DNA from: an uncultured Flavobacteriales bacterium
GTDB lineage: Bacteria; Bacteroidota; Bacteroidia; Flavobacteriales; Crocinitomicaceae
Length of the DNA: 64,000 bases
Assembly (NCBI GenBank): GCA_946482515.1
Contig: CAMLRS010000001.1
Coordinates: 310,001-374,000 of the forward strand
Direction: 5' to 3'
Shown piece by piece: positions 1 to 8,629 of the stretch. The position numbers and the translations under genes are program-made. The first letter of the stretch is position 1. Each line of letters begins with the position of its first letter. The notes below the pieces were generated by a model. The model was not told the origin of the DNA, did not search any database, and saw nothing but the letters and a program-made list of their open reading frames with translations.

Positions 1-2169
1 ATCCCAGGCTCTCAAACGGTAAGCATTCTTACCTACCGATACGCGGTTGCCTTTTTCGTCGGTTACATAACCACCGTATTGTTTTGTCTGGTAAGCAGCG
101 TTACCAATTTCTTCGTTTCCTTCTCCACGACCGTAACCGAGGGCGATACCGATGGTTCCGAGTGCTTGTCCAGGTGATGGGTAAACCGGGAGCGTCATGC
201 TCACACCGCCTACTTTCACTGTTGCCTGGTTGAGGCCGTTTTCCTGGTCGAATTCAGTGGCGTAATCACCTTTCTTCATCTCGACAGGGTTCATCGTGAT
301 GTAGTTGTCCCAGGTTACTTTGGAGATCGGGTCAGCCATTTCCTGCAACCAAGGGTTACCGGCCATGTCACCGTTACCGATTCCGGCTTTCTGGTAGAGT
401 ACTACTTCGAGTGCACCACCTTTCGGCAGCTTACCTGCAACGAGTCCCATTGAAGCTTCGTTGAACACTGGCATTACGTATGCCGGATCGATGAAGTCTT
501 CCGTTGTGGAGTTGTGAACCGCCATGCTCCAGTAAGTGTGGAGGTCGGCGTATTTCGTTTGGTTCGGGAACCCGTAAGTTTCCCAGTTCTTGGCGATGTA
601 ATCGTAAGCAACGCGGGAGTCTTTTCCGCCGCGGTTTGCTTTGCCAGCCCATACGAGGATGGTTTCCAGTGCAGCTGCTGTGTTGTGCAGCGGACGGATC
701 GTTGGCTGGGAGAGTGCGTAAACACCTGCTTTCGGGTTGTGATCACCCCATGCCTCCAGCGCGTGGTGGTCAGCAGCAATGTATTTACATTTGGAAGCTG
801 TTTCGTCTGCATATTGGGAAATCGCAACAGTGAGGCCCACTTTTCCGAGCGCAGCACCGAATTCTTTACCGTTTGGCAGGTTGTAAACCGGGTTGGAACC
901 GAGGAAGATAACTGCTTCCGGTCCGTTCCCTGCGATTACTTCCGTAACGAGCTTCTGCATTTTCGCATCTTCCGACTGGAAGACGTTGAGTTCTTTTTCA
1001 AAGTTGATGGTCTTGCCGTAAGCACCCAGCACGCTGTTGAGCTTGTTGGTAAGGATCTGAACAGCTGTGTTGTTCGATCCGGAGATCACCACTGATTCAC
1101 CTTTGGATTGCATCAAAGATTTCACTGCTTCGTCTGCGACAGCCTGAACATCTTTCGAAAGGTTGGCAGGAACGCCAGCGTTCACACCAAATTTACCCAG
1201 GATGTAAGACAATACGGCTGCCTGCTCACTTGGCTTGATCATCGCACGGTAGTCGGCGTTGGAACCTGTGATCGACATCACTGTCTCGAACTGGAAGTGA
1301 CGGCTCATCCACTCACCATCCGGAAGGCGACGCTTACCGTAGTCGGCAGAGAAAGCGTTACCCATCAGCCATGTGCTCAGGAAGTCGGCACCAAGGCTAA
1401 CGATGGTTTTTGCGTTGAGGAAGTTGTAATCCGGAATGGAACGCTTGCCGAAAGAAGCAAGGTTCGCTTCACGCATACCGTTGTATGAAACTGCATCGTA
1501 TTGAACGATGTTGAAGTTCGGATGGTACACATCTGTCATTCCTTCTGCAGCAGGACCGCCGTACAGGGAAGCTGAAAGCTCAGCCAGTGCTCCGTACATG
1601 GAAGGAGAGATAATGGTGTTGCTGACGATCGCGATCTTACCGTTGTTTTTCGCGATGGTACGCAGCTGGTCGCCTACGTTTTTGTCGAGCTCAGCCCAGG
1701 TCTTCGCACCTTTTACGGTTGTCAGACGTGCGCTGTCGTAGAGCGACAGTACAGACGCCACGATCTGCGGAGTCAACGCACCTTGCGTAAACCCGAAGTC
1801 GCGGTTTCCTTTGATATAGATCGGACGACCTTCACGTGTTTTTACCACGATGCTCGCGTAAGCGTTACCATCATAGTAAGTCGAAGCGTACCAGGTAGCT
1901 GCACCCGGCGTTACGTTCTCCGGCTTGTTCACGTAAGGGATGGCTTTGGTCACAGGAGCCTCACAGGCTGCTACTGTTGCTGCTGCCACACTGAAACCGA
2001 GGAATTTCAGGAAGTCGCGTCGTGCAGTGGAAGTTTCCTTCAGCTGCTCATCGGCGAGAAACTCGTCAACAGATACGGATGGTGCGAATTCGTTATCGCG
2101 CTGCTCTATAAACGCAGGCGTTTGATTCAGCTCATCGATACCTTTCCAATATTTTTTTGTCGTTGCCAT
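1..2169 (-). CDS. actB: ActB, alternative complex III molybdopterin-oxidoreductase-like subunit (3' end outside window)
   Basis: About 723 residues are visible and the gene runs off the left edge. ActB is the large periplasm-facing subunit of alternative complex III, which oxidises menaquinol and passes electrons to cytochrome c or an oxidase. It resembles molybdopterin oxidoreductases, but in characterised complexes it holds iron-sulfur clusters and no molybdenum cofactor. The N-terminus has the extended TAT-variant leader of this family: a polar stretch of about 50 residues, then RRDFLKFLG (Arg50-Arg51), a hydrophobic run and Cys69. The visible part covers the MoCo-like domain, and the Fe-S domain should lie beyond the window. 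It starts 24 nt after actA, so the two are surely one operon. The family call rests on the leader, the motif content and the neighbour. Confidence 0.9.
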   Translation of the reverse strand, partial: MATTKKYWKGIDELNQTPAFIEQRDNEFAPSVSVDEFLADEQLKETSTARRDFLKFLGFSVAAATVAACEAPVTKAIPYVNKPENVTPGAATWYASTYYDGNAYASIVVKTREGRPIYIKGNRDFGFTQGALTPQIVASVLSLYDSARLTTVKGAKTWAELDKNVGDQLRTIAKNNGKIAIVSNTIISPSMYGALAELSASLYGGPAAEGMTDVYHPNFNIVQYDAVSYNGMREANLASFGKRSIPDYNFLNAKTIVSLGADFLSTWLMGNAFSADYGKRRLPDGEWMSRHFQFETVMSITGSNADYRAMIKPSEQAAVLSYILGKFGVNAGVPANLSKDVQAVADEAVKSLMQSKGESVVISGSNNTAVQILTNKLNSVLGAYGKTINFEKELNVFQSEDAKMQKLVTEVIAGNGPEAVIFLGSNPVYNLPNGKEFGAALGKVGLTVAISQYADETASKCKYIAADHHALEAWGDHNPKAGVYALSQPTIRPLHNTAAALETILVWAGKANRGGKDSRVAYDYIAKNWETYGFPNQTKYADLHTYWSMAVHNSTTEDFIDPAYVMPVFNEASMGLVAGKLPKGGALEVVLYQKAGIGNGDMAGNPWLQEMADPISKVTWDNYITMNPVEMKKGDYATEFDQENGLNQATVKVGGVSMTLPVYPSPGQALGTIGIALGYGRGEGNEEIGNAAYQTKQYGGYVTDEKGNRVSVGKNAYRLRAWD

Positions 2170-2193
2170 ACTTTCTTTCTTCAGTTCAGAATA

Positions 2194-3546
2194 TTAATAG
2201 TGACATTTTGCACATTCCCAACCACCTAATTCTTTAACCGTTACCTTACCGTCTTCGAGGTACTTGTCGTAAAGTGAACGATCATTATTCAGCAATCGCT
2301 TATGGATTTCGTTGTAGTAAGCATTGTTCTTCGTATCGAGCGGACCTTCTGAGATTTCTTTCTCAGCGTGGCACTCGATACACCAGCCCATTGTCAGGGT
2401 TGCTTTTGTAAGCTTGATGTTGCCTTCGATTTTATTGAGCTCTTCTACCGGCACGACGCGAACGGTTTCGTTCTGCTTGGTCATGTCGCCGTGGCACTGC
2501 TTACAGTCGAGACCACCTGCAACTACGTGCTGGGAGTGGTTGAAGTATACGTGGTCAGGAAGAACGTGTACTTTGTTCCAAACGATTTCTTTCGTGTTGT
2601 TAGGACCTGTGTACTGGTTGCCATCCCATCCTGCAGCGGCATAAATCTGCTGGATTTTCGCCACCTGCTCACCATCGCCTTTGATCTGCTTGTGGCAGTT
2701 CATACATACGTTTACGGACGGAATACCGGCTGTTTTGGATTTCGTTACGGAGTTGTGGCAGTACTTACAGTCGATACCGTTAGCTCCTGTATGCACGTCG
2801 TGCGGGAACTGGATCGGCTGTGAAGGCTGATAGCCTTCCATGACGTTGATGGAGTACAATCCGAGGAAGAACCAAACCACAAGTGAGATAAACACCACGA
2901 GTCCACCGAAACCAACATACTTGCGGTTTTTCCAGGACCAGCGCTTGAGCTCATCTGCATAGCTCATTTCGTCTTTATCTTCCGTTGAGCCACCTGCAAC
3001 TTTCGTCGCATTGTTCAGCTGGCGACGCACACCGCCTACAGCCATGATGATTACAACGAAGATCACGCCGAGGATGATCCACATCCAAGAGGAACCGCCT
3101 TCTTCTTCACCTTCAGCACCCGTAACCGCACCTCCTTCCGGAGTTGCAGCAGTTGCAGGATCTGGCTGAGCATCTGCATAATCAAAGATCGCATCGATGT
3201 CTGCTTTGGACAGCTGCGGAAACTTGTTCATGTTTGTCGGCTTCACCTTCAAAACGCTTGCAGCGTATTGATCGGAAGCAACGGCAGCGTCGAAGTTATT
3301 TACCCAAAGGTAGATCGAACCTTCTTTTGCACCGCCATCAGCCCATTTCGTACGGACGCCGGCCAGTTTTGGCCCCGTACCATCCTTGTGTGGCTGGTGA
3401 CAGGTAGCACAGTTTGCCTTGAACAGAGCTCCACCATCAATCTTGGCAGCAGCAGGATCAGTTCCTTGTGCGGAAACATCAAAAGCGCTTGTGACGAACA
3501 CCGTCGAAAGCGCAGCGATACTCCATTGTTTTATACTTCTAAACAT
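2194..3546 (-). CDS. actA: ActA, multiheme cytochrome c subunit of alternative complex III (six heme motifs)
   Basis: 450 aa. A signal peptide (about 1-26) is followed by a monoheme cytochrome c domain with CATCH, a TM helix near residues 153-172, a short basic loop, a second TM helix near 210-232, and a periplasmic pentaheme domain with CKYCH, CMNCH, CKQCH, CIECH and the C-terminal CAKCH. The pentaheme part is ActA, which relays electrons from the quinol site of alternative complex III. The extra N-terminal heme domain brings the count to six and may act as a built-in electron exit, a role given to the separate ActE in some relatives; that is inference. First gene of the act operon visible here. 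A -7 box lies about 65 nt upstream of the start. Confidence 0.93.
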   Translation of the reverse strand: MFRSIKQWSIAALSTVFVTSAFDVSAQGTDPAAAKIDGGALFKANCATCHQPHKDGTGPKLAGVRTKWADGGAKEGSIYLWVNNFDAAVASDQYAASVLKVKPTNMNKFPQLSKADIDAIFDYADAQPDPATAATPEGGAVTGAEGEEEGGSSWMWIILGVIFVVIIMAVGGVRRQLNNATKVAGGSTEDKDEMSYADELKRWSWKNRKYVGFGGLVVFISLVVWFFLGLYSINVMEGYQPSQPIQFPHDVHTGANGIDCKYCHNSVTKSKTAGIPSVNVCMNCHKQIKGDGEQVAKIQQIYAAAGWDGNQYTGPNNTKEIVWNKVHVLPDHVYFNHSQHVVAGGLDCKQCHGDMTKQNETVRVVPVEELNKIEGNIKLTKATLTMGWCIECHAEKEISEGPLDTKNNAYYNEIHKRLLNNDRSLYDKYLEDGKVTVKELGGWECAKCHY

Positions 3547-3842
3547 CTGACTACTAGATATTTTTGTTTCTAAAAATGCCTGTCAATCAGCTGAAAACAC
3601 ACCAATTGACGGTGGCAAATTTAGAAGAATAGCAGTATTTCCTGACAGTTTTCTGACAATTTTAGCTGATGTCTTTTTAATTTAAAACGATTCTAAATAA
3701 CTCGTTTATTTCACATTTCTTAACAACACCCTAATATCCTGTCATTTGGGGTGAAATCCGCCTCCGAATAGCGACAACTAACGGTTTTTAACGACGTCCA
3801 TGCAGTATGGCATCCAAATTGCTCGGCATAGCGGGAAATTTG
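3547..3842. other. Intergenic region between divergent actA and the SPOR gene
   Basis: About 330 nt lie between the two start codons. It holds a candidate -7 box for actA on the minus strand (3616-3623) and, at its right end, the promoter of the SPOR gene. The rest is A+T-rich and shows no conserved ORF, tRNA or clear hairpin. Confidence 0.5.
3616..3623 (-). promoter_or_regulatory. Candidate -7 box of actA (TAAATTTG)
   Basis: On the minus strand this is TAAATTTG, a full match to the Bacteroidota -7 consensus TAnnTTTG. It would give a 5' leader of about 65 nt. I see no TTG -33 element at the right distance, so the call is tentative. Confidence 0.4.
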
Positions 3843-3850
3843 TACATTTG
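3819..3850 (+). promoter_or_regulatory. Promoter of the SPOR gene
   Basis: A -33 TTG (3819-3821) and a perfect -7 box TACATTTG (3843-3850) are 21 nt apart, as in Bacteroidota sigma-A-type promoters. The box lies downstream of an earlier in-frame ATG at 3807, so transcription should begin after it. This supports the start at 3876. Confidence 0.65.
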
Positions 3851-3875
3851 TCCAACTCACAACGTCAACACGATT

Positions 3876-4268
3876 ATGCGTATTCTGATCATCGCCGCCC
3901 TGTTTGTTTGCAGTAACAGTTTTGCCCAGGGAGATGTCAAAATCATCAAGGACAGCCGCATCGACGGACTGATCCGCAATGAAAGTCTCGTTATTCCGCC
4001 GGCTACCGGTCCGCAGATCACGGGCTACCGCATTCAATTGTTCTTCGATACGAACAAAGCCAGCGTTGATGACGCCCGCGCCCGCTTCGTAGCCATGTTC
4101 CCGAAAGTAGATACTTACGTTTCGTTCACGGCACCGCATTATTTCCTGAAAGTGGGTGATTTCCGCACGCAGATGGAAGCCGAGAAAGTGAAAGCAGAAA
4201 CGGATGGCAGTTTCCCGACGAGCTTTATTATTAAAGAGAAGGTGAATTTGCCGCGGATCGACCAATAA
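3876..4268 (+). CDS. SPOR domain-like secreted protein
   Basis: 130 aa. The start is set at 3876, not at an in-frame ATG 69 nt upstream, because residues 1-18 (MRILIIAALFVCSNSFAQ) then form a clean Sec signal peptide and a promoter lies between the two. The mature part fits the SPOR fold: a beta strand (TGYRIQLFF), a helix, a strand (TYVSFTAPHYFLKVGDFRT) with the typical VGDF turn, a second helix (QMEAEKVKAE), and a final strand (SFIIKEKVNLP). SPOR domains bind denuded peptidoglycan glycan strands. There is no other domain, so it probably acts alone in the periplasm. Monocistronic, ending at a bidirectional hairpin. Confidence 0.75.
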   Translation: MRILIIAALFVCSNSFAQGDVKIIKDSRIDGLIRNESLVIPPATGPQITGYRIQLFFDTNKASVDDARARFVAMFPKVDTYVSFTAPHYFLKVGDFRTQMEAEKVKAETDGSFPTSFIIKEKVNLPRIDQ

Positions 4269-4290
4269 GAATTTAATTATCAATGCGCTG

Positions 4291-4328
4291 ATTATGAATT
4301 ATGAAGGTCTTGATAATTCATAATTTTC
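4291..4328. terminator. Bidirectional terminator between convergent genes
   Basis: A perfect 12-bp inverted repeat, ATTATGAATTAT (4291-4302) and ATAATTCATAAT (4313-4324), has a 10-nt loop and is followed by a T run. It sits between the convergent SPOR and flavoprotein genes. The same A+T-rich words recur at 8523-8625, so it is also a member of a dispersed repeat family. Confidence 0.65.
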
Positions 4329-4332
4329 AAAT

Positions 4333-5526
4333 TCATAATTGGTCTGTTTTCAATTTTATATTCTCCCCGACCACGAATCCTGTCGAAAAACAAGCCTGTA
4401 GCAAATAACCACCTGTCGGTGCGTCCCAATTGAGCATTTCACCGCAACAGTAAATCTTTGGGAAGCCGTTCAGCTGCCCGTTTTCGTTGATGGCTTCCAT
4501 CGCAACACCTCCAACGGTCGAGATTACCTCATCGATCGGGCGGAAACTTTTCAATGCCGGTTCAAATCGCTTCAGGATCTGACTAAGCGCAGCGGGATCG
4601 GTAAATGCTTCTTTCGCTACTGCTTCACGGAACCAATGATAGACCGCTGGATGCAGTTTCAGCTCACGTATACCATCGCGTGTATTGCGGGTTTTGCGCA
4701 ATGTTTGTTCGATCTGCTCTTGTGTAAGCTGTGGTTTGAAATCAATGAACAAGCCTTTGAGATCATTCTTGCGGAGCCAGTTGTTGGCCGCATAAACGGG
4801 TTTTCCCTCGATGCCGTAATGTGTCACCGTAATATCGCCGGCTACGACGCTTTCGCCACAATGCACCCGCACGTTTTTCAGGATCGCGCCTTCGTAGGTT
4901 TCCAGCCAACGGTCGTGAACGGTTTCCAGACCGGAATTTGAAGCCTGGAAGGGCTTGACAGTTATATTTTTAGAACGGAATACTTCCAGCCACGAGCCAT
5001 CGGAACCGGTTTTCTTCCACGAAGCACCTCCGAGCGCAAATACGAGGTAATCGTAGGCCATCGTTTCGGTTGTATCGCCGGATTGCAGCTCTACGTTCTG
5101 GTCATCGAAATCGAGGAAACGCGTTTTGAGCTTCCAGGAAATCTGTGGTGATTGGAGCTGTTGCAGCCAGGCTTTCAATACATCGATCGGCTTGGTGCCT
5201 TCAACCGGAAAGATCTTGCCGGATGAGCCTTCGAATGTCTCTATGCCGATGCTTTTTAGCCAATTACGAGTGGAATCCGGTGGAAATTGGCGCACGCACT
5301 GGCGAATGAACTCACAGTCGTATTTTTCCAGGAAAGAAGGCAGCGGCTCGGCATGTGTGAGGTTGAAACCGCCGTCGCCAGCTACCAGGAATTTTCGTGC
5401 AGGTGCGGTTTTATGGTCGATGATGCAGATCTCAGCCGACGTTCCCAACAGCCGGGTTGCAGCCATCAGTCCGGCGGGACCGGCACCAATGATGAGTACA
5501 CGAGGACGGTATGTCTGATTTTTCAT
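4333..5526 (-). CDS. HI0933-like NAD(P)/FAD-dependent oxidoreductase
   Basis: 397 aa. The N-terminal Rossmann motif GAGPAGLMAATRLL binds FAD ADP. The family-specific GDGGFNLTHAEPLP segment near residue 50 is a variant of the GxGRCNxTN block of HI0933/BaiN-type flavoproteins. The C-terminus ends with TVGGVAMEAINENGQL and CGEMLNWDAPTGGYLLQACFSTG, the usual FAD-closing segment. It belongs to the TIGR03862-type subgroup (function unproven), distinct from BaiN itself. Cytosolic, no signal peptide. It lies 108 nt downstream of purT on the same strand, and the spacer holds only A+T-rich direct repeats (GATTTTTA), so cotranscription is possible. Confidence 0.85.
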   Translation of the reverse strand: MKNQTYRPRVLIIGAGPAGLMAATRLLGTSAEICIIDHKTAPARKFLVAGDGGFNLTHAEPLPSFLEKYDCEFIRQCVRQFPPDSTRNWLKSIGIETFEGSSGKIFPVEGTKPIDVLKAWLQQLQSPQISWKLKTRFLDFDDQNVELQSGDTTETMAYDYLVFALGGASWKKTGSDGSWLEVFRSKNITVKPFQASNSGLETVHDRWLETYEGAILKNVRVHCGESVVAGDITVTHYGIEGKPVYAANNWLRKNDLKGLFIDFKPQLTQEQIEQTLRKTRNTRDGIRELKLHPAVYHWFREAVAKEAFTDPAALSQILKRFEPALKSFRPIDEVISTVGGVAMEAINENGQLNGFPKIYCCGEMLNWDAPTGGYLLQACFSTGFVVGENIKLKTDQL

Positions 5527-5634
5527 AACTATCCGGAATCGAAAATTCGAAAATTTCCGATTTTTAGATTTTTAGATTTCGCAATATTACGAAGGCTGTA
5601 GTAAAATCAAGGCTTTCCGTCCTAAACGAGCCTC

Positions 5635-6804
5635 TTATCCGTTATAACGTAGCTGAATCTTGCCGGCCAGCTTTTTCGCTTTCTCCGTCAGCTCTGCTGC
5701 GCTTTCCGTTCCATAGGTCAGCACTACCGCCATACGACGGTAAGGACGCGTCGTCGGCTTCCCGAAGATGCGCACATCGGTTCCCGGGACGCTCAGAACG
5801 GTTTCCAATCCGTCAAATCCCGGAACGGCATCGCTTTCCCTGTCGGCCAGTACCACAGCGCTCGCACCGTTTGCACGCAATTCGATTTGTGGAATCGGCA
5901 GGCCAAGAATAGCGCGGGCATGCAATTCGAATTCGGAAAGGTTTTGTGTCTGAGCCAGCGTTACCATACCTGTATCGTGCGGTCGCGGCGATAATTCGGA
6001 GAAATATGCTCCTTCTTCTGTGATGAAGAATTCAACGCCCCAGATTCCTGCTCCGCCGAGGGCCGCGGTCACATCTTTCGCCATTTGCTGCGCTTCGGCC
6101 AGGTGTTCGGCTTTCATCGGCATAGGCTGCCAGCTTTCCTGGTAATCGCCGCGTTCCTGTCGGTGACCGATGGGTGCACAAAAGAGTGTTTCGCCGTTTT
6201 TCTGGGTTACCGTAAGCAGGGTGATTTCGTAATCGAATTTCACAAAAGCCTCCACGATCACTTCTTTCAGATCGCCGCGTGAGCCTTCGATGGCATAGTG
6301 CCAGGCTTTTTCGATATCGGCTTCGGTTTTGATTACCGACTGGCCTTTACCGGAGCTCGACATAAGTGGCTTGGTCACACATGGCAATCCAATAGTAGCT
6401 ACTGCCTGCTGGAATTCTTCCAGCGTCGTTGCGTAGCGGTAATCGGCCGTGCGAACCCCCACTTCTTTTGCAGCGAGGTCGCGGATCGCTTTGCGGTTCA
6501 TGGTAAAATTGGCCGCTTTGGCACTTGGCACTACCTGAATTCCCTGTTGTTCGTAGTCGTAAAAACGCTCGGTACGAATGGCTTCAATTTCCGGAACGAT
6601 CAGATCGGGCTGATGTTTGGCCACAATGGCATCGAGTGCTGTACCGTCGAGCATGTTGATCACTTCAAAACCATCTGCCACCTGCATAGCCGGGGCATTG
6701 GGATAACTATCCACGGCGATAACGTGTTGTCCAAGTCGCTGAAGCGCGATTACTACTTCTTTTCCGAGCTCGCCTGAGCCCAACAGGAGAATTTTCTTTT
6801 GCAT
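5635..6804 (-). CDS. purT: PurT, formate-dependent GAR transformylase
   Basis: 389 aa, close to the E. coli length of 392. PurT makes formyl-GAR from GAR, formate and ATP, the folate-free version of the third purine step. It shows the ATP-grasp layout: N-terminal [17 protein letters not shown], the PEIEAI strand, the flexible loop [13 protein letters not shown], the metal-binding EVIVEAFV and [21 protein letters not shown] blocks. An upstream in-frame ATG at 6951 was rejected because the 49 extra residues are the translation of an intergenic repeat. The chosen ATG sits 4 nt after a consensus -7 box, predicting a leaderless mRNA. Confidence 0.95.
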   Translation of the reverse strand: MQKKILLLGSGELGKEVVIALQRLGQHVIAVDSYPNAPAMQVADGFEVINMLDGTALDAIVAKHQPDLIVPEIEAIRTERFYDYEQQGIQVVPSAKAANFTMNRKAIRDLAAKEVGVRTADYRYATTLEEFQQAVATIGLPCVTKPLMSSSGKGQSVIKTEADIEKAWHYAIEGSRGDLKEVIVEAFVKFDYEITLLTVTQKNGETLFCAPIGHRQERGDYQESWQPMPMKAEHLAEAQQMAKDVTAALGGAGIWGVEFFITEEGAYFSELSPRPHDTGMVTLAQTQNLSEFELHARAILGLPIPQIELRANGASAVVLADRESDAVPGFDGLETVLSVPGTDVRIFGKPTTRPYRRMAVVLTYGTESAAELTEKAKKLAGKIQLRYNG

Positions 6805-6808
6805 GCCA

Positions 6809-6816
6809 CAAATGTA
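6809..6816 (-). promoter_or_regulatory. -7 box of purT (TACATTTG)
   Basis: A perfect TAnnTTTG match on the minus strand, with only 4 nt between it and the purT ATG. Transcription would start at or next to the A of ATG. No clear -33 TTG is seen, because the upstream sequence is a repeat. Confidence 0.55.
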
Positions 6817-6935
6817 GTTAGAAGTTGGAAGTTGCGAGTTGGAAGTTGCGAGTTGGAAGTTCTTCAGACCGCCGGTCTCCAGTCTGGTTTCAATCAAACG
6901 ACTGGGGACTGAAGACCGTCCGACCGGAGACTGCA
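6817..6935. repeat. Intergenic repeat block (AGTTGGAAGTTGCG direct repeats plus CAGTCTGG/CCAGTC arms)
   Basis: Three near-tandem copies of GTTGGAAGTT(GCGA) fill 6824-6861. They are followed by a G+C-rich segment with opposed arms (CAGACCGCCGGTCTCCAGTC, and GACTGGGGACTGAAGACCGT downstream) able to fold into a long imperfect hairpin. Read backwards it encodes the false peptide [14 protein letters not shown] ahead of PurT. It shares words with the repeats at 20690 and 58362. Confidence 0.65.
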
Positions 6936-7075
6936 GACTGAATAAAAGCAACAGAACACATCGAAATTGTTAGTTATTAATCAATCGATCGGCCCATTCG
7001 GGGGATTATGCCCTGCAAATTCGTACCTTTTCAAGAATGACGTATCAAAGAGGCGTGTTGGCACGTCATATTAAG

Positions 7076-7083
7076 TATATTTG
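7076..7083 (+). promoter_or_regulatory. -7 box of the VTC gene (TATATTTG)
   Basis: A perfect TAnnTTTG match, with 8 nt before the ATG at 7092 and a TTG at 7058-7060 (15-nt spacing, a little short). Confidence 0.5.
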
Positions 7084-7091
7084 AAATCTCC

Positions 7092-7883
7092 ATGAATGAA
7101 ACATTAACCCGGATACTGCATTGCTACCAGGGGCTTAGCCTGATGGACCTGTCGCGCGCACCGCTGATGAACCGTACGGATGAAAAATTCGCGTTTCACA
7201 TCGACCAGCTGCCGATGATCCTCGAGCGCATGCAGGAGCACTACGATGTGCTGAACATCGACGGAAAAGTCATTTTCGGGTATACGAGCCAGTATTTCGA
7301 CGATCCTTCATTCCGGTTTTTCACCGATCACCACCGGGCGATCCCGAACCGCTTCAAAGTGCGCATTCGTACGTACCTCGACACCGCGGCTTCTTACCTC
7401 GAAGTGAAGGAAAAGATCAAAGGCCGCACCGATAAGCGCCGCATCAGATACTCCGGTTTTTCAGACAACCTGGACAACGAGGCGCATACGTTTCTCGAAG
7501 ACCGCCTGCGGGAAAAGATGGAGCTGAAGCCTGTGATGGTGAACAGCTACCGTCGCATTACGCTGGTGAACAAATTCAAAGAAGAGCGGCTCACCATCGA
7601 TTTCGATATCATCAACGGCACGATGGACAATCCGCACGCCGGTAAACAAAGCCTTTCAGCTGTGGTGATTGCCGAGCTGAAGCAACCGAAAACCGATCGC
7701 ACTTCTCCTTTTTACCAATTGATGCGCGAGCTGCAGATCCGCCCGTTCCGTATTTCCAAGTTCTGCTTCGGCATGATGGATCTCTACGGCAACTCGACGA
7801 TCAAATCCAACTTATTCAAATCCAAACAATTATTTATCCAAAAACTCTCCTCGCATGATGCCACTCTCCGCCGCTCTGCTTAA
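7092..7883 (+). CDS. VTC domain protein (polyphosphate polymerase family)
   Basis: 263 aa. The sequence fits the VTC tunnel domain, in which basic residues on beta strands grip polyphosphate: NRTDEKFAFH near the N-terminus, RFKVRIRTYLDT, YLEVKEKIKGRTDKRRI, NSYRRITLVNKFKEERLTID, and AVVIAELKQPK with the metal-binding Glu. In yeast Vtc4 this domain makes polyphosphate from ATP; bacterial single-domain forms are assigned the same role by homology. There is no signal peptide, so it is cytosolic. It overlaps the next gene, a DUF4956 membrane protein, by 29 nt, a pairing common in bacteria that suggests polymerisation at the membrane. Confidence 0.85.
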   Translation: MNETLTRILHCYQGLSLMDLSRAPLMNRTDEKFAFHIDQLPMILERMQEHYDVLNIDGKVIFGYTSQYFDDPSFRFFTDHHRAIPNRFKVRIRTYLDTAASYLEVKEKIKGRTDKRRIRYSGFSDNLDNEAHTFLEDRLREKMELKPVMVNSYRRITLVNKFKEERLTIDFDIINGTMDNPHAGKQSLSAVVIAELKQPKTDRTSPFYQLMRELQIRPFRISKFCFGMMDLYGNSTIKSNLFKSKQLFIQKLSSHDATLRRSA

Positions 7884-8529
7884 AGTACAACCTGACAATA
7901 CTTTACTCGGAATCAGCTACTTCAACAACGATTTCTACGCCCTGATTTTCCGGTTGTGCCTGAACTTGCTGGTGTTGTTGCTCCTGATCCGTTTTCTTTA
8001 CTACCCAAAGACCAAGCGCAAAGATTACCTCTTTACCTACTTCCTGATTGGAACCATTACGTTTTTCCTTTGTTTTGGATTGAAGAAGCTCGATATCGAC
8101 ACCGGTATGGGACTCGGTCTGTTTGCCATTTTCAGTATCCTGCGCTACCGTACGGAAGGCATCGAGATCAAGGAAATGACTTACCTCTTCCTCGTGATCG
8201 GTATTTCCGTGGTGAATGCATTGGCATCCAATAAGATCAGTCTGGCGGAAATGTTGCTGATCAACGGGGTATTAATTTCCCTCACTTATGGATTAGAAAG
8301 CCTCTGGCTTCTGCGCCATGAAACACGCAAGCTGATCCAATACGAGCGCATAGACCTCATCAAGCCGGAACGCTACGAAGAAATGAAAGCTGACCTGGAA
8401 GAGCGTACCGGACTAAAAATCAATCGTATCGAAGTAGGAAAGATCGATTTCCTTCGCGATTCAGCTCAGCTGATGGTGTATTTCTACGGCGACATTCAGT
8501 CGTTTGGCACCCAGTCGGATAATTCATAA
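7855..8529 (+). CDS. DUF4956 membrane protein, partner of the VTC protein
   Basis: 224 aa. Four hydrophobic helices occupy about residues 25-145, with the family block DTGMGLGLFAIFSILRYRTE between them, and a soluble C-terminal domain follows (EERTGLKINRIEVGKIDFLRD). DUF4956 proteins are regularly found beside VTC genes; a role as membrane anchor, channel or translocator for polyphosphate is inferred from this, not proven. It starts inside the VTC gene (29-nt overlap), so expression is likely coupled. A second ATG at codon 2 is equally possible. Confidence 0.85.
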   Translation: MMPLSAALLKVQPDNTLLGISYFNNDFYALIFRLCLNLLVLLLLIRFLYYPKTKRKDYLFTYFLIGTITFFLCFGLKKLDIDTGMGLGLFAIFSILRYRTEGIEIKEMTYLFLVIGISVVNALASNKISLAEMLLINGVLISLTYGLESLWLLRHETRKLIQYERIDLIKPERYEEMKADLEERTGLKINRIEVGKIDFLRDSAQLMVYFYGDIQSFGTQSDNS

Positions 8530-8534
8530 TGCTG

Positions 8535-8614
8535 AATTCAGAATGCAGAATTATGGCATTTTGTAAGGCAACAGACAGTTAAGACTTCGTTTCTCCAATT
8601 ATGCATTCTGAATT
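8535..8614. terminator. A+T-rich inverted repeats between convergent genes
   Basis: AATTCAGAATGCA (8535-8547) pairs perfectly with TGCATTCTGAATT (8602-8614) across a loop of about 54 nt, extended on the inside by near-complementary ATTATGG and CCAATTAT. Located between the convergent DUF4956 and outer membrane protein genes, so probably a bidirectional terminator. It belongs to the same ATTATGAATT/ATTCTGAATT word family as 4291-4345. Confidence 0.5.
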
Positions 8615-8629
8615 ATGAATTCTGCATTC

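Noticed and set aside
3547..3875. Riboswitch or small RNA in the actA-SPOR gap
   Set aside because: No convincing conserved structure or terminator was visible by eye.
6805..6951. In-frame upstream extension of PurT by 49 residues
   Set aside because: It translates the intergenic GTTGGAAGTT repeat and lies upstream of the -7 box; PurT is full length from 6804.
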